Shown here: piece by piece, positions 1-14,400 of the stretch
How the letters are laid out: every line of letters begins with the position of its first letter
Numbering within the stretch: the first letter of the stretch is position 1
From: Galaxea fascicularis
Taxonomy: Eukaryota > Cnidaria > Anthozoa > Scleractinia > Euphylliidae
Assembly: GCA_948470475.1 (NCBI GenBank)
Contig: OX419342.1
Coordinates: 7,961,335-8,025,334, forward strand
Reading direction: 5' to 3'
DNA: 64,000 bases
Program-made: the position numbers and the translations under genes
Notes under the pieces: generated by a model
The model's database searches: none
The model's input: only the letters and a program-made list of their open reading frames with translations
Told to the model about the DNA's origin: nothing

Positions 1-1057
1 AAACTGACTGGAGCTCACTCTATGGAAATAACACAGGTCATGTATACACTTGTCCGAGACTTCCTCGTGGCTCAGATTATGATAGACAACGCAAACAGGG
101 CTGGCGTAGTTGCTTTTATGACTGTTGAGGAATTTAAGCACGCACAGATGGAAGATGACCGATAAGTCGTGAACGTTCTCCATCATAAGACGGTGGATTC
201 TCATGGCCCTGCCCAAGTAGTCCTTACAAGTCATTTGTACAACTGCCTTGATATATTTCTGAAGGAACTGCGCTCCCAGCTTCCAGGTGCACAAATGGAA
301 GGAAAGCAAGAAATGTTCCTTTCTTGGGCAGGAAAAAGTTTCCAATCAAGCCAGGTTACCAAGGCGCTTGGATTGATATTCAAGAAAGCTGGAATGGAGG
401 GTCCAATTCACCATACGTTGTATCGTAAAAGTGCCGTAACACGATGTCATGATAAGCACTTGCCGACCTTATGGCTCATCGAGAGACAAAGTCTTCACTG
501 AAGGCTTCCCAAACGCTCCACGGGATTATGAGACTCCAGCCAGGAAAAAGAAAAACAAGAAACAGTTGAGAAATATGACGAAATGAACGATCACCCGGTT
601 CATGATGAAAGTGCATTGAAGGATGAAAGTACAACCCTAACTAGGTCGTCATGAAATGAGAACTCAGTGACAGCTCTGAAAGCTCTATTTGAAGAGGAAA
701 TACTACACCGGGAATAACTATGCCTTGCGTGCGAGAAAAAATTGAGACTTAAACCACCGTGTAGAGAGATTATTTACCGCCCCAAACCAGGAAATTCCTG
801 AAAGCGGTAGTCTTACAACAGGCGATGTTTCCGTGACTGAGTCTATGGTCCGTTCAAAAGGAGTGTTTTCCTCTGCAGAAGGTAAACATGTGGTGGATAT
901 ATTTAAGGATATGGTGAACGATGGAAGGCCAATTTCAAAGCCTGTCATCATCGAACGATTGTCTGCAAATGACGCTTCGAAAGGATACAACGTAGAGCAG
1001 ATTTTCAACAGGTTAAAATATGAAAGGAAACAGAAGAGGAAACCAGATAAAATTTAG
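1..1057 (+). pseudogene. Degenerate tyrosine-recombinase-like gene (mobile-element derived, 5' end outside window)
   Basis: The + strand reads as one protein family broken by stops and shifts. An open stretch from position 1 ends at a TAA near 162-164, continues in the same frame to about 500, then shifts. A segment with HHTLYRKSAVT near 409-441 resembles the H-x-x-R region of the tyrosine recombinase catalytic fold. A shifted piece near 470-560 (LMAHRE) looks like the region that normally leads to the catalytic Tyr, but that Tyr region appears deleted. A basic C-terminal piece at 833-1,057 (GYNVEQIFNRLKYERK) belongs to the same protein. Proteins of this type are repetitive in anthozoan genomes, and I infer a Crypton-like or related recombinase source. 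The class is uncertain; the broken state is seen directly. Confidence 0.5.
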
Positions 1058-2430
1058 GGACAACCTTTTTTCTGTGGTTCTAAACTCCTTTTGCTATAAC
1101 CCTGGAAGTCAAATGATGTTCAAATGCGCAACTTTCAAATTAAGTTTTGATGTTTTTGGTGCGAAAACTACAGTAGTCTAAGCAAGAACTGAATTAAACG
1201 TTTTGTTTAACTCTGAAGTCTAATGATGTTCAAATACGCGAGTTTAAAGTTAACGTGATTGTTTTTGAGAAACTATAGTAGTCTGAGTAAGAACTTTTTG
1301 ACAATATTTCATCGTCGCTTTTTCTAGATTCATGGCATGAACTCGCCGCTTTTAGGAATTTAGATTCATACCATAAGTCACGTAAGCATCGCCCACGAGC
1401 TGACGAAGGAAAACCTGTAGATTAACTAGTGCTGCATGGTCTAATACAAACATGTTTTCGTGAAAACACAATTAAAAATTCACATTACTCGTGTCATTCT
1501 TAGCGTTAGTCCCCTAACTAAAAATTCATGGCTGAGCTGTGGTTTCTCTGGTTAAAACTGCGGAGTTGCAATCGTTTTTCGCACTCTTGAATATTAAATT
1601 ATATCTTCCGTTTCCCTTACATACTTAAACGCTTTGGCAACGATGGTCCATAATATTTTTTGAAGACAAAAACCCCATTATGCAAACGCATCGCACGAAA
1701 AGCCGGCATTTATATCGCACAGGTACAGATAAAAGTGTCTCCAGTTGCAAAGGCTTTAAAGCGTTATGCTTTAAACAACTACCAAAGAAGGTGTAGCTGT
1801 GACCTATAATTCAGCAAAGTGATGATGACAGTCAAGCAAAAGTGATACCTTTCTCCTAATGTTAGAATTTCTAGCGAAAATAACAAAATGTGGCACTTTG
1901 GTAACCTCAAAGAAACGCTGCATAGGGTCACGAAAAACAGAAAAAAAGACAGATTTAGATATATGCCTGAAACTTTCGCAGCACATTTGCAAATGGAAAG
2001 CGCATACTATGAAGTGTATTTTGTGTACTTTTGTTAAATATCTTGGAAGCAGTAACGTTCGCAAATTCAAATTGTCAAATTTGGTTTAAAACCGAAATGC
2101 GAAACTCGAATGTACATGAAAGTGTGTATCATTTGAAGTCATCTTTTTTAATGTTCGCCAACTGCTTTTAAAATTAATGGGGTAAGCGGGTGAACAAACT
2201 GCAACATACTGGTCCTAGAAATATCCATTATTGCGTGGGGAATTTGTGATTTACCCTCTTTTTTTTGGCGCATGCCCTAATGATTGGCACATTTGAACTC
2301 TTTATAGAAGTCTAAAGAGCTGCTGGAACAAGGCGATTTTTCCAAATTAAACCAGATCACGTCCAAAGCTTGCCTACACTATACTGAGGCTTGCACTATT
2401 TTTAATTTCGAATTTTAGCTTGATTGACCA
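1058..2430. other. Non-coding AT-rich stretch
   Basis: There is no ORF with recognisable protein features, no clear splice-bounded exon and no inverted repeat that I can delimit. Short partially similar phrases around 1,090-1,130 and 1,190-1,250 (CTCTGAAGTC/CTGGAAGTC ... AATGATGTTCAAAT) suggest an imperfect internal direct duplication of about 100 bp. Confidence 0.4.
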
Positions 2431-2700
2431 AATATTTTTTGACAGAGACAAAAAGTTACAAAAGTGGTGCCATGGCATCTAGAGAGAGAGAGAGAGTGAG
2501 ACGTCTGGGAACGAGCCCGCCCACGAGCAATACCGCTAGCCATGATTACCACGAGAAAAGCAGTTCACTGGTTTCTATAAGTATGGTGCTCTGCTTGGCG
2601 GCCCTTCGGGCCACCGGAGCTCCGCTAAAACGCACGTGCAAAGCGATTGTTTTTGCTCATTAAACCTATTGTTCTGTGGCATTCTCGTTGCCGTTACCGC
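2431..2700. repeat. Dispersed repeat fragment shared with 14.4-14.7 kb
   Basis: The segment around 2,629-2,699 (ACGCACGTGCAAAGCG ... TTGCCGTTACCG) is clearly related to 14,646-14,710. The copy here has a GA microsatellite at about 2,480-2,498. It is probably a decayed MITE of the same family; its ends were not resolved. Confidence 0.4.
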
Positions 2701-5700
2701 CCCAATTGCTAAAACTCCCTAGTATCAAATTCCCTCCTTCAAGCCCGGTATCGATGGCAAGCCATAATAATGGTCAAATTTTGCTTAAAACTATTCTACT
2801 GGCGTAGTGATATTTTTCACAAGGTCCTTTGACTACTGATGGTCAAGAAAGGGGTTAAAAATTGTTTTTTAAGTTTTCCTTTGTGCGAAGCTTACTTATT
2901 TTAAACCGACTGGGCTTTCTTATCTTCTTCGAAAAAATTATTTATTATCACCCTTGCATGCCCTCGAGTTCTTTAAGACCAATTTGAGTATCCACAATTT
3001 ACTAGTTTGATTTGACCCTAAAACAAAACAATAACGCACGACATAGGTACTTTAAACAAACCGAACTCTGCACAGATCTTAGCTATTGTGATAGGTTCGC
3101 TAAATAAAATAGGTGAAACTGAAATAAGATGGACTTTTAAAATTCATGACCCGAACTATGCGTGAAAGCAGTGATAGAGGCAAGGCAGATTTTGCTTTGA
3201 ATAAAAGATTAACTTGCGGTTTTTTGGTTTAAATAACCGCAACCAGGTGAAAACGAAAAGTTATGATATACCGAATTGCCAATCAAAATTCTCAAAAATC
3301 TAATGGACTTGCAATGCAAGCCGCTTTCAACTCTAACGAGGTTGCGACGCGCCGAGATGCCTCTGAATAATTAATATAACAAATGATATGATACAATAAA
3401 TACCGCATATCGAAAACACTCATCGGCTGCGGGAATATTTCTAGGTACGTTTTGTTCACGGTGCTTGCGTTTTTATTTCAACTGAGCGAAAAACTATAAA
3501 ATCTTGATGTTTAGTTTCCAATATCACACGTTTTGTGCTTTGTTCTTTTTTCACGAAACAAACACTAAATTAGACCAATATTTGGCATATCTGCGGCGTC
3601 ATATATTATTGGCTGAAACACTTGTCTATAACTTTGTGAACTTTTTCTCGAGACCGCAAATAATTTTACAAGTCAACACCTCCCTGTGAAATCTATTTTA
3701 GCGGGCACGGGATAATCCAAATAAGAATTAAGGGTTGCCATGAAATTCATTTAGCTTCAACTCTGGGTGTTTGTGGTGCCAAAGAGGCCTTAAAATGGTG
3801 AGGAGAAATTGAATATTTCTACTGCTAAAATCTAACCCATAGCGGAAGCGAGAATAGGTGAGAGCTGCATTGTCTATTGTAAGAAAAAGTTAAAAGCCGA
3901 AACGCAAAATTTGACCTATTAGCGGCAACGACATCCGTTTTTGGCGGTAACAGATATTAACGCTTTTAGCAGAATTTCGAAAACACATTTTTTAATGTTG
4001 GGCTACTAGAAATCTTGGTTCAGTAACTCCAGTTAATTTAATTTTCGTGAGTCAGGGTTGACGTTTTCATGTTAAGACCCTATTTTGACTGCATGATACG
4101 ATGTGGCTTACAGCACACTCTTTTCCTTCCTCCACACACAAAATCTTTGTAGCTCAAGAGTCGCTAGTGTATTTGACAAAAGCAAAACTCACGCTACGGA
4201 AAAAAAAATATCGATATGTAAGTTTGGCGGAAGAGACTATTTCATCAAACTATTGCCACTTCTTGAAGCAATCGGGCATTTAAACACAATTCCTCGTGTT
4301 TTAAATTACATCTCAAACGCAATAATTTGTACTTGCGAAATGAAAAAGTTCAGATGGGATAGAAAATTATTTGAAAGTTCTTGCCTTAGCTGTCCTAATT
4401 ATGTTAATGAACCACAAAGTGAGTACTTTTGATGATTAATTTGCTTCGGGTCTTTTAGCTTTTCCTTCTCCAGATAAATGGTACAGGAAGGCAATTCTAA
4501 TTCTAACAACTTTTAACCAATCAGTGATTCTTTAAATAAATAACCTAAAATTGCACTTTGTTACCAAAACAAACCAATTTTTTTCGTTTAAATGTATCCT
4601 CCTTCAACGCGCAAAGTTGATTAAAGGCTTGTCGTTCGATACAGAAATTTGAAATAAACTTTACCGTTTTATGGCCAATCATAGTTTGATAGAAAGCTGT
4701 TTATATTTGGCTGATAAATTTTATGGAGTGAGGAAATGCTGCCTCGTTATGTTAGAACGCCTTTGGTAAACTGAGGCGTGTAAAAACAAGAACGTGATTC
4801 AGCTATACGGAAGTGACGTAAACTACACAATAAGTTCCTTAAAAAACGCTCAGGGAACGGACATTTTTATTACAAGAAATGTCTACACTTACGTGTTGTC
4901 CAAAGGTACACGTTTTTGATTGATTCGTGAAAAAAACTAAACAGGCATGTTTTCCCTCCATTTACAATAATTTCAATCGTTTTCATTGTGTGTGAAAACC
5001 ACTATTAAAAACGTCGCTTTGTAAAGACCCACTATGACTTGGGGAGAATTCTTTGAATCTCAGCTTTCAGTCAGAGCTGTGTTGATTTACGTATATATAA
5101 CAAGTGAACAGCATAAATATAATAGTTAATCGGATACGGGCGAAAAGCGTAAAGAGGAAGTCTTCTAAGCTGAGGAACAATTTCTTGCCAACATAGATAG
5201 GAAAGGAAACATCCATCTTCTCGTTGACAAGATCCGGCGTAATTTGCCGGCATAAAACAGTAAACGAATGTTGTCACGTGGAAAATTTCGAAGACTGACG
5301 TAAGCAATTTCAAATGCCTGAAAAAGCTATGTAGACGATGACTGAAGATTGGCCAAAGGAGTAAGGCATTTCCAAAAGTCTCACGGAAGTCTAGCTTAAA
5401 AATTGCAGATAAAGTAGTGATAAATTTAACCCATTTACTCCTTGGCCTTGACCGGACCATGGCCAACAGCTTTTGTCGCCACCACTTTACGATCAAAAGA
5501 TATCTTTGATAACAACCGATGAATTGGGAAAACACTGTGCAAAGTGCACCTAAATGAGCATAATAGGGATGTAGTGAAACGCCAATACAAACAATTAGCA
5601 AAAACATTTTTCCTCATAAAAAACAAAGACCACATAATTAGTCGTTCCTCAGGAAGACAATCAATGTATTCGTCTCAAAAATATTTGATTATGAGGAACG

Positions 5701-8487
5701 ACTGACAAAGCCAAAAAGGTCACCCCATGCCGGATATTGCGCTTGTCTCGTTTCGTTGATTTTGATTCCTTCGCTGAGTAGCAATATATACAACAGTTGC
5801 AATACTTTAATACAGCTTCTTAGTAGTCCTAAGCCGGAAAGACTATAAAATTTAGAGGCAATCAAGCCTACTGAACCTGACGCACTTGTCAAGAATGATA
5901 ACTGATGCGACAAGAGCAGAGTTCATAACTTAGCTCCAGCTATAACGTAACCGAAGCAACGAACAGCAGGCTGAATAGGGAATGAATTCGAAAACAATGA
6001 AAGTTTAGACTGGAGATAAGATGAGGAGAAATCCTTCATGAAAGGGATTTCTCGACCTGTTTTATCGTTTTGTTGCTCTGTGGTAAATAATATTATGATG
6101 AATAACATTTCAGCCTTTTTTGCGTCGCACGCTCATTACAGCAACTAAGGTACCGACGAACTCAGTCGCGGATGAGCGTGTCAGTTGAAGTCAAAACGTT
6201 TTCGGCAGCCGGGAGATTAAGCAGTTCGCTCGCTCTTGGATCAAACATGTAATCATTTAAGTGCCATTGCAAATGAATACAAAAACTTACCACGCAAAAG
6301 AGACACGACCTACATTTACTTTAAGGGCAACATAAGGTCTAATTATTTCTGCGCGAAAGGTTTCTGGTGATCTAGGGAATCACTGAAGCACCATCATTGT
6401 GGACCCAATCGGTGTCCACTGCGAAAGGCGCAAATTTTGAAGGGCAGTTCAGAATGGCACACAAGACTAAAATTTGCATCGTCGCTTTGAGATACAAGTT
6501 GTTTTGGCAAACAAATTGACGTAGTAATGACGCCTTAAACGACAAACAAACAAACCAACAAAATCGATTGTGTTGCGATTGTCTTCTACCATCACCAGTG
6601 GATGTTTTCGATCTAGAAAAAAATATCCAACCTGTAAATTTAGGCTAAATTACTCCTGTGACAGCTTTAATTTGGCCACAAAGTAGACAAATGTTTTGCC
6701 CAAACTTTACCGAACTAACGTTCGGCACAAGTTGAGAAAATTCTATACCCATGGTAAATCTTTGCTTTGTACATGCAGCGTCGTACATTTTGTACTTTTC
6801 GAGGGAAACTCGTAAGCATTGCTAAATTTCAAAGGTAGATGTATTGTATGGGAGAAAGTTGTAAATTAGGAGTTTTAGAGTCGCGTGAACCAGGGGAAGG
6901 GTCATGTGCATGAGACTGTTCAAATATTCACGAAATAAACTGTATAAACAAACAATGCTTTCCTGAGCCATATGCATTGAAACGCCCCAATTTAATGTAT
7001 TTTGCACAGAAGGTCAATATCAGTTATGGAAGAGGTATCCCCACAGCTCTTAATTTTTGGGAGACTGGGGAGAGTACATTCTTTGTTTAGTTAAGTTATG
7101 TAAGAAAATACCATGCACGTTTGTCTGTCACGTGAATGGTCTCCGACAGGGTCGAACCTTGTCATTGTCATTGTCGAATTGTTCGAAATGAAAGAACCAC
7201 TGAGACCCTTGGGAGAGCTCACAATTAAAACGGAGGATTTCTAGTGTACGCCTTTGATGGTTCAGTGAAGAGAAATAAATTCAGTAACACCTCAAACAAA
7301 ATGTGAATGTCCAAGTAAGCGGACGTCTGGTACAACAGGATGTTCTTAGTCCGACTCAAATTGATAACATTGATTTTTTTTTAATGCTTGTGCGCTTTTG
7401 TTTAATAATAGACCACGGATGACCTTAACATGCGATAAGAACAAAAATACGCATGTCATGCGCACCGCATAGAAACAATTAAACCAACAATTTTAAAGGC
7501 GGTATTGCAATTCTTCTTAACTCCTGGTTCCCATAAACCATTTTGTACATCTTTTTCGGTTTTACGAAATCCTTACTGGTCAACAGCTTCAAGAAGACGT
7601 TTTTTCCCCTCTTCTACTGTGCCCTGTTTAAACAGTTTTATGAATTTTGCTAATCAAAAGAAATAAGAACCAAAAATATTTCGATGAAGTCATCTATACT
7701 GTCCTCTTCCAATAAACGGTAGGGACCGGCCAATAAAGCTGCGCAACGAATTCAGAATATTGCATAAATCCCGACAGAATACTTCGACTCAACCATTTGT
7801 ACTCTTTATTTTAAGAGAAGTAGAAGTGAGATTTGTCTTGTTACGAGCGTGAAATAGACAAGGGGAAAAGAAAAAAATCTGACTTAGTTGTAGGGACAAT
7901 ATCTACGCGCTTGTGCACACCGATCTTTGATGGGATCGATGCTCCACTTGGAGAGCTAGAGCTACACTCTGATTACTAGAAGCGCTTCCTGCTTAAGGCG
8001 AAGACCTATGCGAAGATAAATAAAGATGGTAAACTTGAGCGCGGAAAGGAGATGACAAAGATTCTGTTTATTTTGTCCCGAGCACGAGACAAAAATGCAA
8101 AATCTCCAAGTTATTCTTTCGAAAATTTTGGAATAGCTTCAGAATAATTAAACGAGGCAAACTGCAAGTGACTCCTACAGTGAAACCGTTTTATAAAACC
8201 CCTGAAATTGTTGCTCATCATTTTCGCGTTGGAAACAAGGTATCTTCATCAATATATCATTTTAGCCATTTTGTAATAAAACATAGAGGTCTGTCTCGTT
8301 AACGATTACATGCGTATTTAAATTGCGTATCCTCAAATTCAGAACGAGTCTTTTATAAAACCGCAATATTAGCCCAGAATGAGCAATTACAAAAATAAAG
8401 GCAGCGAGAGTCGCGTGGCAGAGCTGGGTCATTCTGAATATATACAGTAGAAATAAACTATAACTTGTTCTTTTCACATCATGAAGA
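2701..8487. other. 5.8 kb without a recognisable gene
   Basis: The region is AT-rich. The longest open stretch is 178 codons on the minus strand at 5,071-5,607. It is hydrophobic and cysteine-rich, but I see no family motif, and a shifted frame overlaps it. A second open stretch at 4,103-4,432 (+) ends close to a GTGAGT donor-like site. Neither can be supported as a gene. Confidence 0.4.
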
Positions 8488-9071
8488 ATGTTCGAGCATT
8501 CTGCTTCCATGGATTGGATGCCACTCCATCAGAAGGTTAAAGAAACTTTAACAGCTTGTATGTTCCTTCCCACTTCTCGTGTTCATTCATACAATACTAG
8601 GTCCTCAACGTCCAATAATTTTTATATAAAAAAATCAAATCTAGAAATTCAAAAATATGCTTTCTCGAGAATTGGCACGAAATATCGATTAAAAAGAAAA
8701 TTCGATCATTGCTATTTGAAATTTGAGAGTTTTATGACTCATATTACAACCTAGAAGAAATTATATGCAAGGTAAAGAAACGTGCTTCTTATCTTTGACG
8801 TGCTATCTTAACGCCTGCAGATGAAAACGTAATAGTACCAAAGATGGCACCGCAGTCCATTGCCTTTCATTTGATGTTTAAATCAGCTCCTTCTTCAGCT
8901 TTTCTTCGTTTTCTTTAACATTGTTCTTTTTGATCTCAACTTTTCTCAGTCCTACCAATATAATTTTTAGCAGTCTTCTATTTTTCCTTATTTCCGGGCC
9001 TGCTACATGCGGGTCAGGTAACTCCGTATAAATATTCAAAATTTTAATAAAAAATCAATCAATCAATCAAT
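8488..9071 (+). mobile_element. LINE 3' fragment (non-LTR retrotransposon, degenerate)
   Basis: The translation at 8,575-8,690 contains VHSYNTRSSTSNNFYIKK. This is the C-terminal signature of anthozoan LINE reverse-transcriptase proteins (HSYNTR ... NFY ... K), and the frame breaks soon after. About 300 bp downstream the sequence ends in AATAAAAAATCAATCAATCAATCAA (positions about 9,047-9,071), a tetranucleotide tail typical of CR1/L2-like LINE 3' ends. It is a 5'-truncated dead copy on the + strand. The family is recognised from memory and the exact clade is uncertain. Confidence 0.55.
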
Positions 9072-12000
9072 GAACCACAATACATGCACAACCTCTGTGA
9101 CCTCGAACCAATCTATCTCACGTGCTGATCTCCGTCACTATCAAGCCGCCATGACCGGAAGGCGTCAGATTTGGAATCTTTTACGGAGGCCAATTTACAA
9201 TACCAAGTCAGTTGATAAAGCCAATAGTGTATCACTCCCCCACCAACGCCTTACCAGTAAAAGAAACGAACCCACTTTATTCATGCTTGCAACTGTACGC
9301 TACTTTGTACGGCGACTTCGCTAAAATAATACTGACTTAAAAAACATTTGAGCTTTCTTCTCCACTATAATGGAATGCCGCTATGAGGAAAAACGTGATA
9401 AATAGTATTGAAATAAAAATTGCTATTTGATTGACAGATGAAGTGGGCCAGTCAGCACGTGAAATTGATGGTAGAAGCATTGCTTTCCGTGCTTTTCTCG
9501 ACCTTAATTTCAAGTGGTCGCGTTATAAATTGCTGCAGCTTTCCCCGGAGGCTCGTTCCGGTTTCATGATTCACTGGTTAAAAAGATTTGTTGCTGGTTA
9601 AAAAGTAATTCCCTTGAAACAGTAATTTCTTTAACCTGTAAAAAAAGCCGGTTTTATTATCAAAGGTAAACAAAGAAAAAACTTCAAGAGAAACTATTTG
9701 ACATTCAAAACTGTTGAACATTGTATAAATTCACTACTCGGTAGCTAATTTTCCACGTGAGTCTTATTTGGTTGAAAATAGTTTGAGATGCAGTTCGAGA
9801 TCTCACATCAAAGGAATTCCTGATTTAAAACGGTTGGGATATAAGTCGGAAGTTTGTGTGATTGAGTTTCTTCATAACACCTGCCTCTGTTTTCTTGGGC
9901 AAAAAGAAGTAGAAATTAAACGTCCATTGTTTTGTAACATAACGAAAACTGTAAGGCACACTTGTTATAAATTTTGGCTTATGGTTCGCCTTCGTAGAAT
10001 TTCTTACACAAAAATCACGAGCACCCGATTCACTAATCAATCTAACCAAAACGATAAAGACTAGGATAAATGCGCCACTATCTTCTATGCCTAGCAGATA
10101 GGGTTCATGGAACAACGGTAAAATGTATGCGTGATGTCGTCTGAAACCTACAAACTAAGCCAAAATAATCAACAAAGCTGTCGACCTACCTCAGCATCTC
10201 GTCCATGATTGAGCGGCGCTCCGAGGATCAATGACCCCTCACTAAGTCAACGGCACTACGGCAGTAAATTTGCTCAACAGGTATGCCAAGTGAAAACTTC
10301 TGGAAGGCGCAAACAAAATTGGAAGTAGATTAATATCTGTTTGTGACACTTGAAAACAATGTAGGAGCACAAACATACACAGCCAGAAGTCGGTGTAATA
10401 ACTGCTTCGCATGAGCTATTTTTTCACATGTAAAACGAGCGTGCCCGTCAATCAAACTTGCTAATGCGAAGGACGGTGCTTTGCACGGCCCGCAGGTTAT
10501 TGGTTAAGAAACAGAGGAAACGTCATTGCATTTAAAGGGGCTTGAGGGCGCTCGATAAGTGTTTTAGTTGAAGCAGTTTGATCAAGGTTTTAAGACATGG
10601 AAAGTACATTGTTCCGGGTAGAGATTTTCGTCCTCGAAAAATGTACAATTTCCAATTTCAAAAAGTGAATTACCACTTCATCTTAGTAACAAGTTGAACG
10701 TTCTAAGTTTTTTTGTCCGATCACGTCGATAGTTCTCTTCGCCGTCGTGGAATAAATTTCATGAACCAAGAAAAAAAATTAAATGGCAGTTATTGGAATG
10801 CTGTCGCAATCTCACCTTGTATTAAACGATCGCATTTTATTTACAACACAAAACACCGCTTAACACTCTCCCAACAAATGTTTTATCTCTTTTCATCTTG
10901 TCAGGACATGTTTGAACTTCCTAGCCTAGTGTATGGGTTTTCGCAATCTTTTCTTTGTTGCGACAACCCTTCAATCAGGATATTGATAAGTGGCAACTGG
11001 TATCAGAAACGAAGAAAATGTTTCCGTGACCGCCACGTTGCGTTAGGTTTCACAACCTTTTCATAAAAGCACTTCCTTTTGTTCAGAACGCTTTGCTTTA
11101 GGCTTGACTGCCTAAGCTTTCACTTAAACGAAATCGCTTATTTTGGAATTCTTTTGATGTTGAAATAAAACAAAATATGGCGAGACAGTGACGTCGACAC
11201 CATTCGTTAAATGAAAGAAATTTACAATTGCTTTCTCTAAAACAAAATTGATATTTTTTCGAACGATTTGGCTGTTTTAAGTGAAGAACACGATGTCAAG
11301 ATAAAATGGCAATTTCTGAGTAGCAAGATTAAAAAAGTAATTGCAAATATGGTAACTGAAAACTAAAAATTTCTCCCCGGTACGTCCAACTCAACTGTTA
11401 ATTATCTCGATCAATTTACCAAAACAAAATGTATATGGGAGCGATATTAGACAGAAAGTAATAAATAACAAAAAGAATTTAATATTCATGACTAATAGTC
11501 CCATCTGCCACCATGCGAGTCTCGATATTATACAATCTTGCAATTGAAAGTTCTTCACTACTGTTGCCCGCAATATTTGTTAAGCTATGTGTTAACTTGT
11601 TTCGCATTTTTAAATAATAACCCACGCAAAAAGATTATTGCGGACTGTTCTAATAATAACTGAAATGACAAGCGTATTCGGTTTTCATAAATAATGCTAT
11701 GTAAGACTCCTCTTGATTAATTATTTCACCTTTCAAACTAAGTGCTTACTCCATTCCGCTGGCTGGATCAGCACGCACATCATGATGTCGTATTTGGTAC
11801 ATTTGATACAATCCCTTGATACAAAGGTGTTTTTACGCAGTTTACAAATACTAAAGAAACTTAGATCTTAACAACAGCAATAGGACAATAAACGGAAATT
11901 TTCAGATTTTATAGTGGCTCTGAGCGTGCGTGATTTTTTTTTTCTACAATATGCTGAAGTTTACATGCATTTCAATTGGTCGTCGTCTATGATCCATTAT

Positions 12001-13900
12001 ATGAAAGAAGAGGAAATTAAACACGCAAAGGTGAGTCAACGAAAAGGACGTTGATCGCGTGAGCCAAGGATGTCCAAAAAGTGCTCAGATGACCAGCTTT
12101 GTAATAAGAGTATTTTGAGTTATTTAAATTGCTCGGTTGTTTGTACAGATGGTTAGTAAACTATAACAAATCACTTTCAAAGGGTACTGGCTCGAACTCA
12201 TCCTCACCAGGAGATAGCAAAATAAACCAAACCAAATTACTGCCTTCAATAAGAGAAGTTGCTACCAATGATGATTAAAATGTAAAAACAGACAACAATT
12301 TCCCCGTTTTCATTGAAAAAAAAAATTAAGAAATAGAAAACACGTTATCAAGTTTTCAAATTGCCGTTAACTCTTTACTTGGTTCAAGAACATTATTTTT
12401 CATTATAAAATTGCAATTCAATTGTCAACAAAACTGTCATTTACACAAACATTCAAGCGTCGGTAGAATACGCGGCAAAAAGATCAATGCAACAGTTTTG
12501 CTATTTTTCGATCAAGATTATAATTATGCCCGACTCGGGAGGGCGTGCTGTATTCAGTTAACCACTCCCAATGGTTGAATTTTATTGATAATGCCAACGT
12601 ACCGCTGACCTTGACTACAGCAGTACATCACTGCTTTCATGAAAAAAACTAGAATTTCATAAGCCATATATCAAGTTAATATACATAAAAGTAACACTGC
12701 TCAATCAAGCATAAAGGTTGTGAGAAAAAAGGAATTGATAAACAAGTAACAAAGGTCTCCTTATTATCACCATAGAAAATTCCGTTATGGAACAGTTCTT
12801 TTTTACCTTATAAATATCCTTCAAATAATGTGTAATCAACGAGAAATAGCAATGATGATGATGACAGTAACACTAATAATAGAGATATTAATGAAAGGTT
12901 GTATATAGTACTTAGTAACGTTAAGTAAAGCCTTCATTTTAAAAGAATATAAACTGGAGTTAGATCGAATGCTAACAAAGGGGAAGCAAGAAAAAACTCC
13001 ATAACTTGGGGATTTTGTAAAATGCTTGAGAACATCTTGACTTCGAATTTCATCCACATTAAATAAAAAATTACGACTAATCCTCGCTTCACCAAAGGGG
13101 AATCCGCGAAATATGCTTTATCCATACAGAAGATTTCTTATTCAATATATTTTACTAACCTTGAGTTTACTAAATACACTGAAAGTTGTCTCCGGAATTG
13201 CGCCAAAAATTAAACCGTTTACTTGGCTGGGGACGTAAAACGCAAAATAGACGACTTTCCAAGTTCCAGATTAGATGTATCTATTCGCCGCCTTAATTTT
13301 GAACACTTAAAGCGAAAACAAAAGCAACACTGTTACAGTACAGTTTACCTGAAGTCCACAATGATCGATCAAAGCCTTACTGTGTTCACTGTTCGAGAAG
13401 ATTAATTATCCAATCTCTTTTCGTTATTGACAAGTTGCATAATCTCAAAAACGAAACACGGCAAGATGTGTCGATGCCTTATCTCAATTTCCGTAAAACA
13501 ATTCCGTCCTTCTTTAAACTCAAACAAAGGAAGCCTTGAATTTTGTAATTATCGTTTCAATAACACGTGTTTCAAGCTATAAAATTTTAAATTATTTGCG
13601 AAAAAATTTTTGTTCTTGAAAGAGCCCTCGCTAATTTCTTTCAGAACGCATGTCAAGCTTAGCTTAATAACCTTCTGCAGCTCACTCCAGGAGATTGACA
13701 ACAAAATTAGAGACCTTAGCTCCGTACGGTACTTTATAAATCATGTTTTGACTAACTAAGGTGGGATAACATTTCAAAATCGGATGTTTGTTTTATTGCC
13801 GTGGTACGAGATCGCCTTTATATTCTCGCGATTCACAAGATTCGTGATAATTGAAAACAAATCTCACCAGGAAAACGTGATGAGTCAATCACCAAAGCCG
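9072..13900. other. 4.8 kb without a recognisable gene
   Basis: Mostly AT-rich sequence. Short ORFs at 9,768-10,064 (+), 10,713-11,066 (+) and 12,836-13,057 (-) lack family motifs and have the composition of random AT-rich translation. No TIR pair, tRNA-like box or splice-bounded exon was identified with confidence. Confidence 0.35.
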
Positions 13901-14400
13901 ACTTCAACGACACTCTAAAATCTAAATGACTAAAGCTGCCTTCACGCGACAAACAAGTGTTGGCCAAACTCGTATTGGCAAACACCTAAACGTTGGCCAA
14001 CTCGTGCGTTCGCACGTCAAACGCACGTCATGACAACGCAGGCCGAGGCCAATTTGCAACTATGGTGTCCGTTGTACAATGGCACACAAAGAGAGTTGTG
14101 ACGCCATACTTGCTACAGTTTTATATTCTCCGACGGAGAAAAACAGAAAGCGATGGAAAAATAGTAATGCATGGACTGAACGGTATATTGCCAGAAAGCA
14201 CTGCTATTACCTCCATTATTTTGTTTGTTTTCAGTGCCTTTGTCTTCACCTTTTCATGACTCATCCCACTAGTCTGGGTAGTTTTTTGTTTCTTCTGAAA
14301 AGCCCTGGTCCTTTCACGGTCAGACAGTCGTACTATTTCGTCCGCCATTTGTGAAGTGTCTTGCAAATCACTTGAAGAGAGTGCCAATTCTGATTAGGGA

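Noticed and set aside
4103..4432. 110-codon frame ending near a GTGAGT
   Set aside because: It could be mistaken for an exon, but there is no acceptor of quality, no recognised family, and surrounding DNA is non-coding.
5071..5607. 178-codon open frame on the minus strand
   Set aside because: Hydrophobic, Cys-rich translation of AT-rich DNA with no family motif, no convincing splice sites and an overlapping open frame at 5,435-5,635. Not supportable as a gene.
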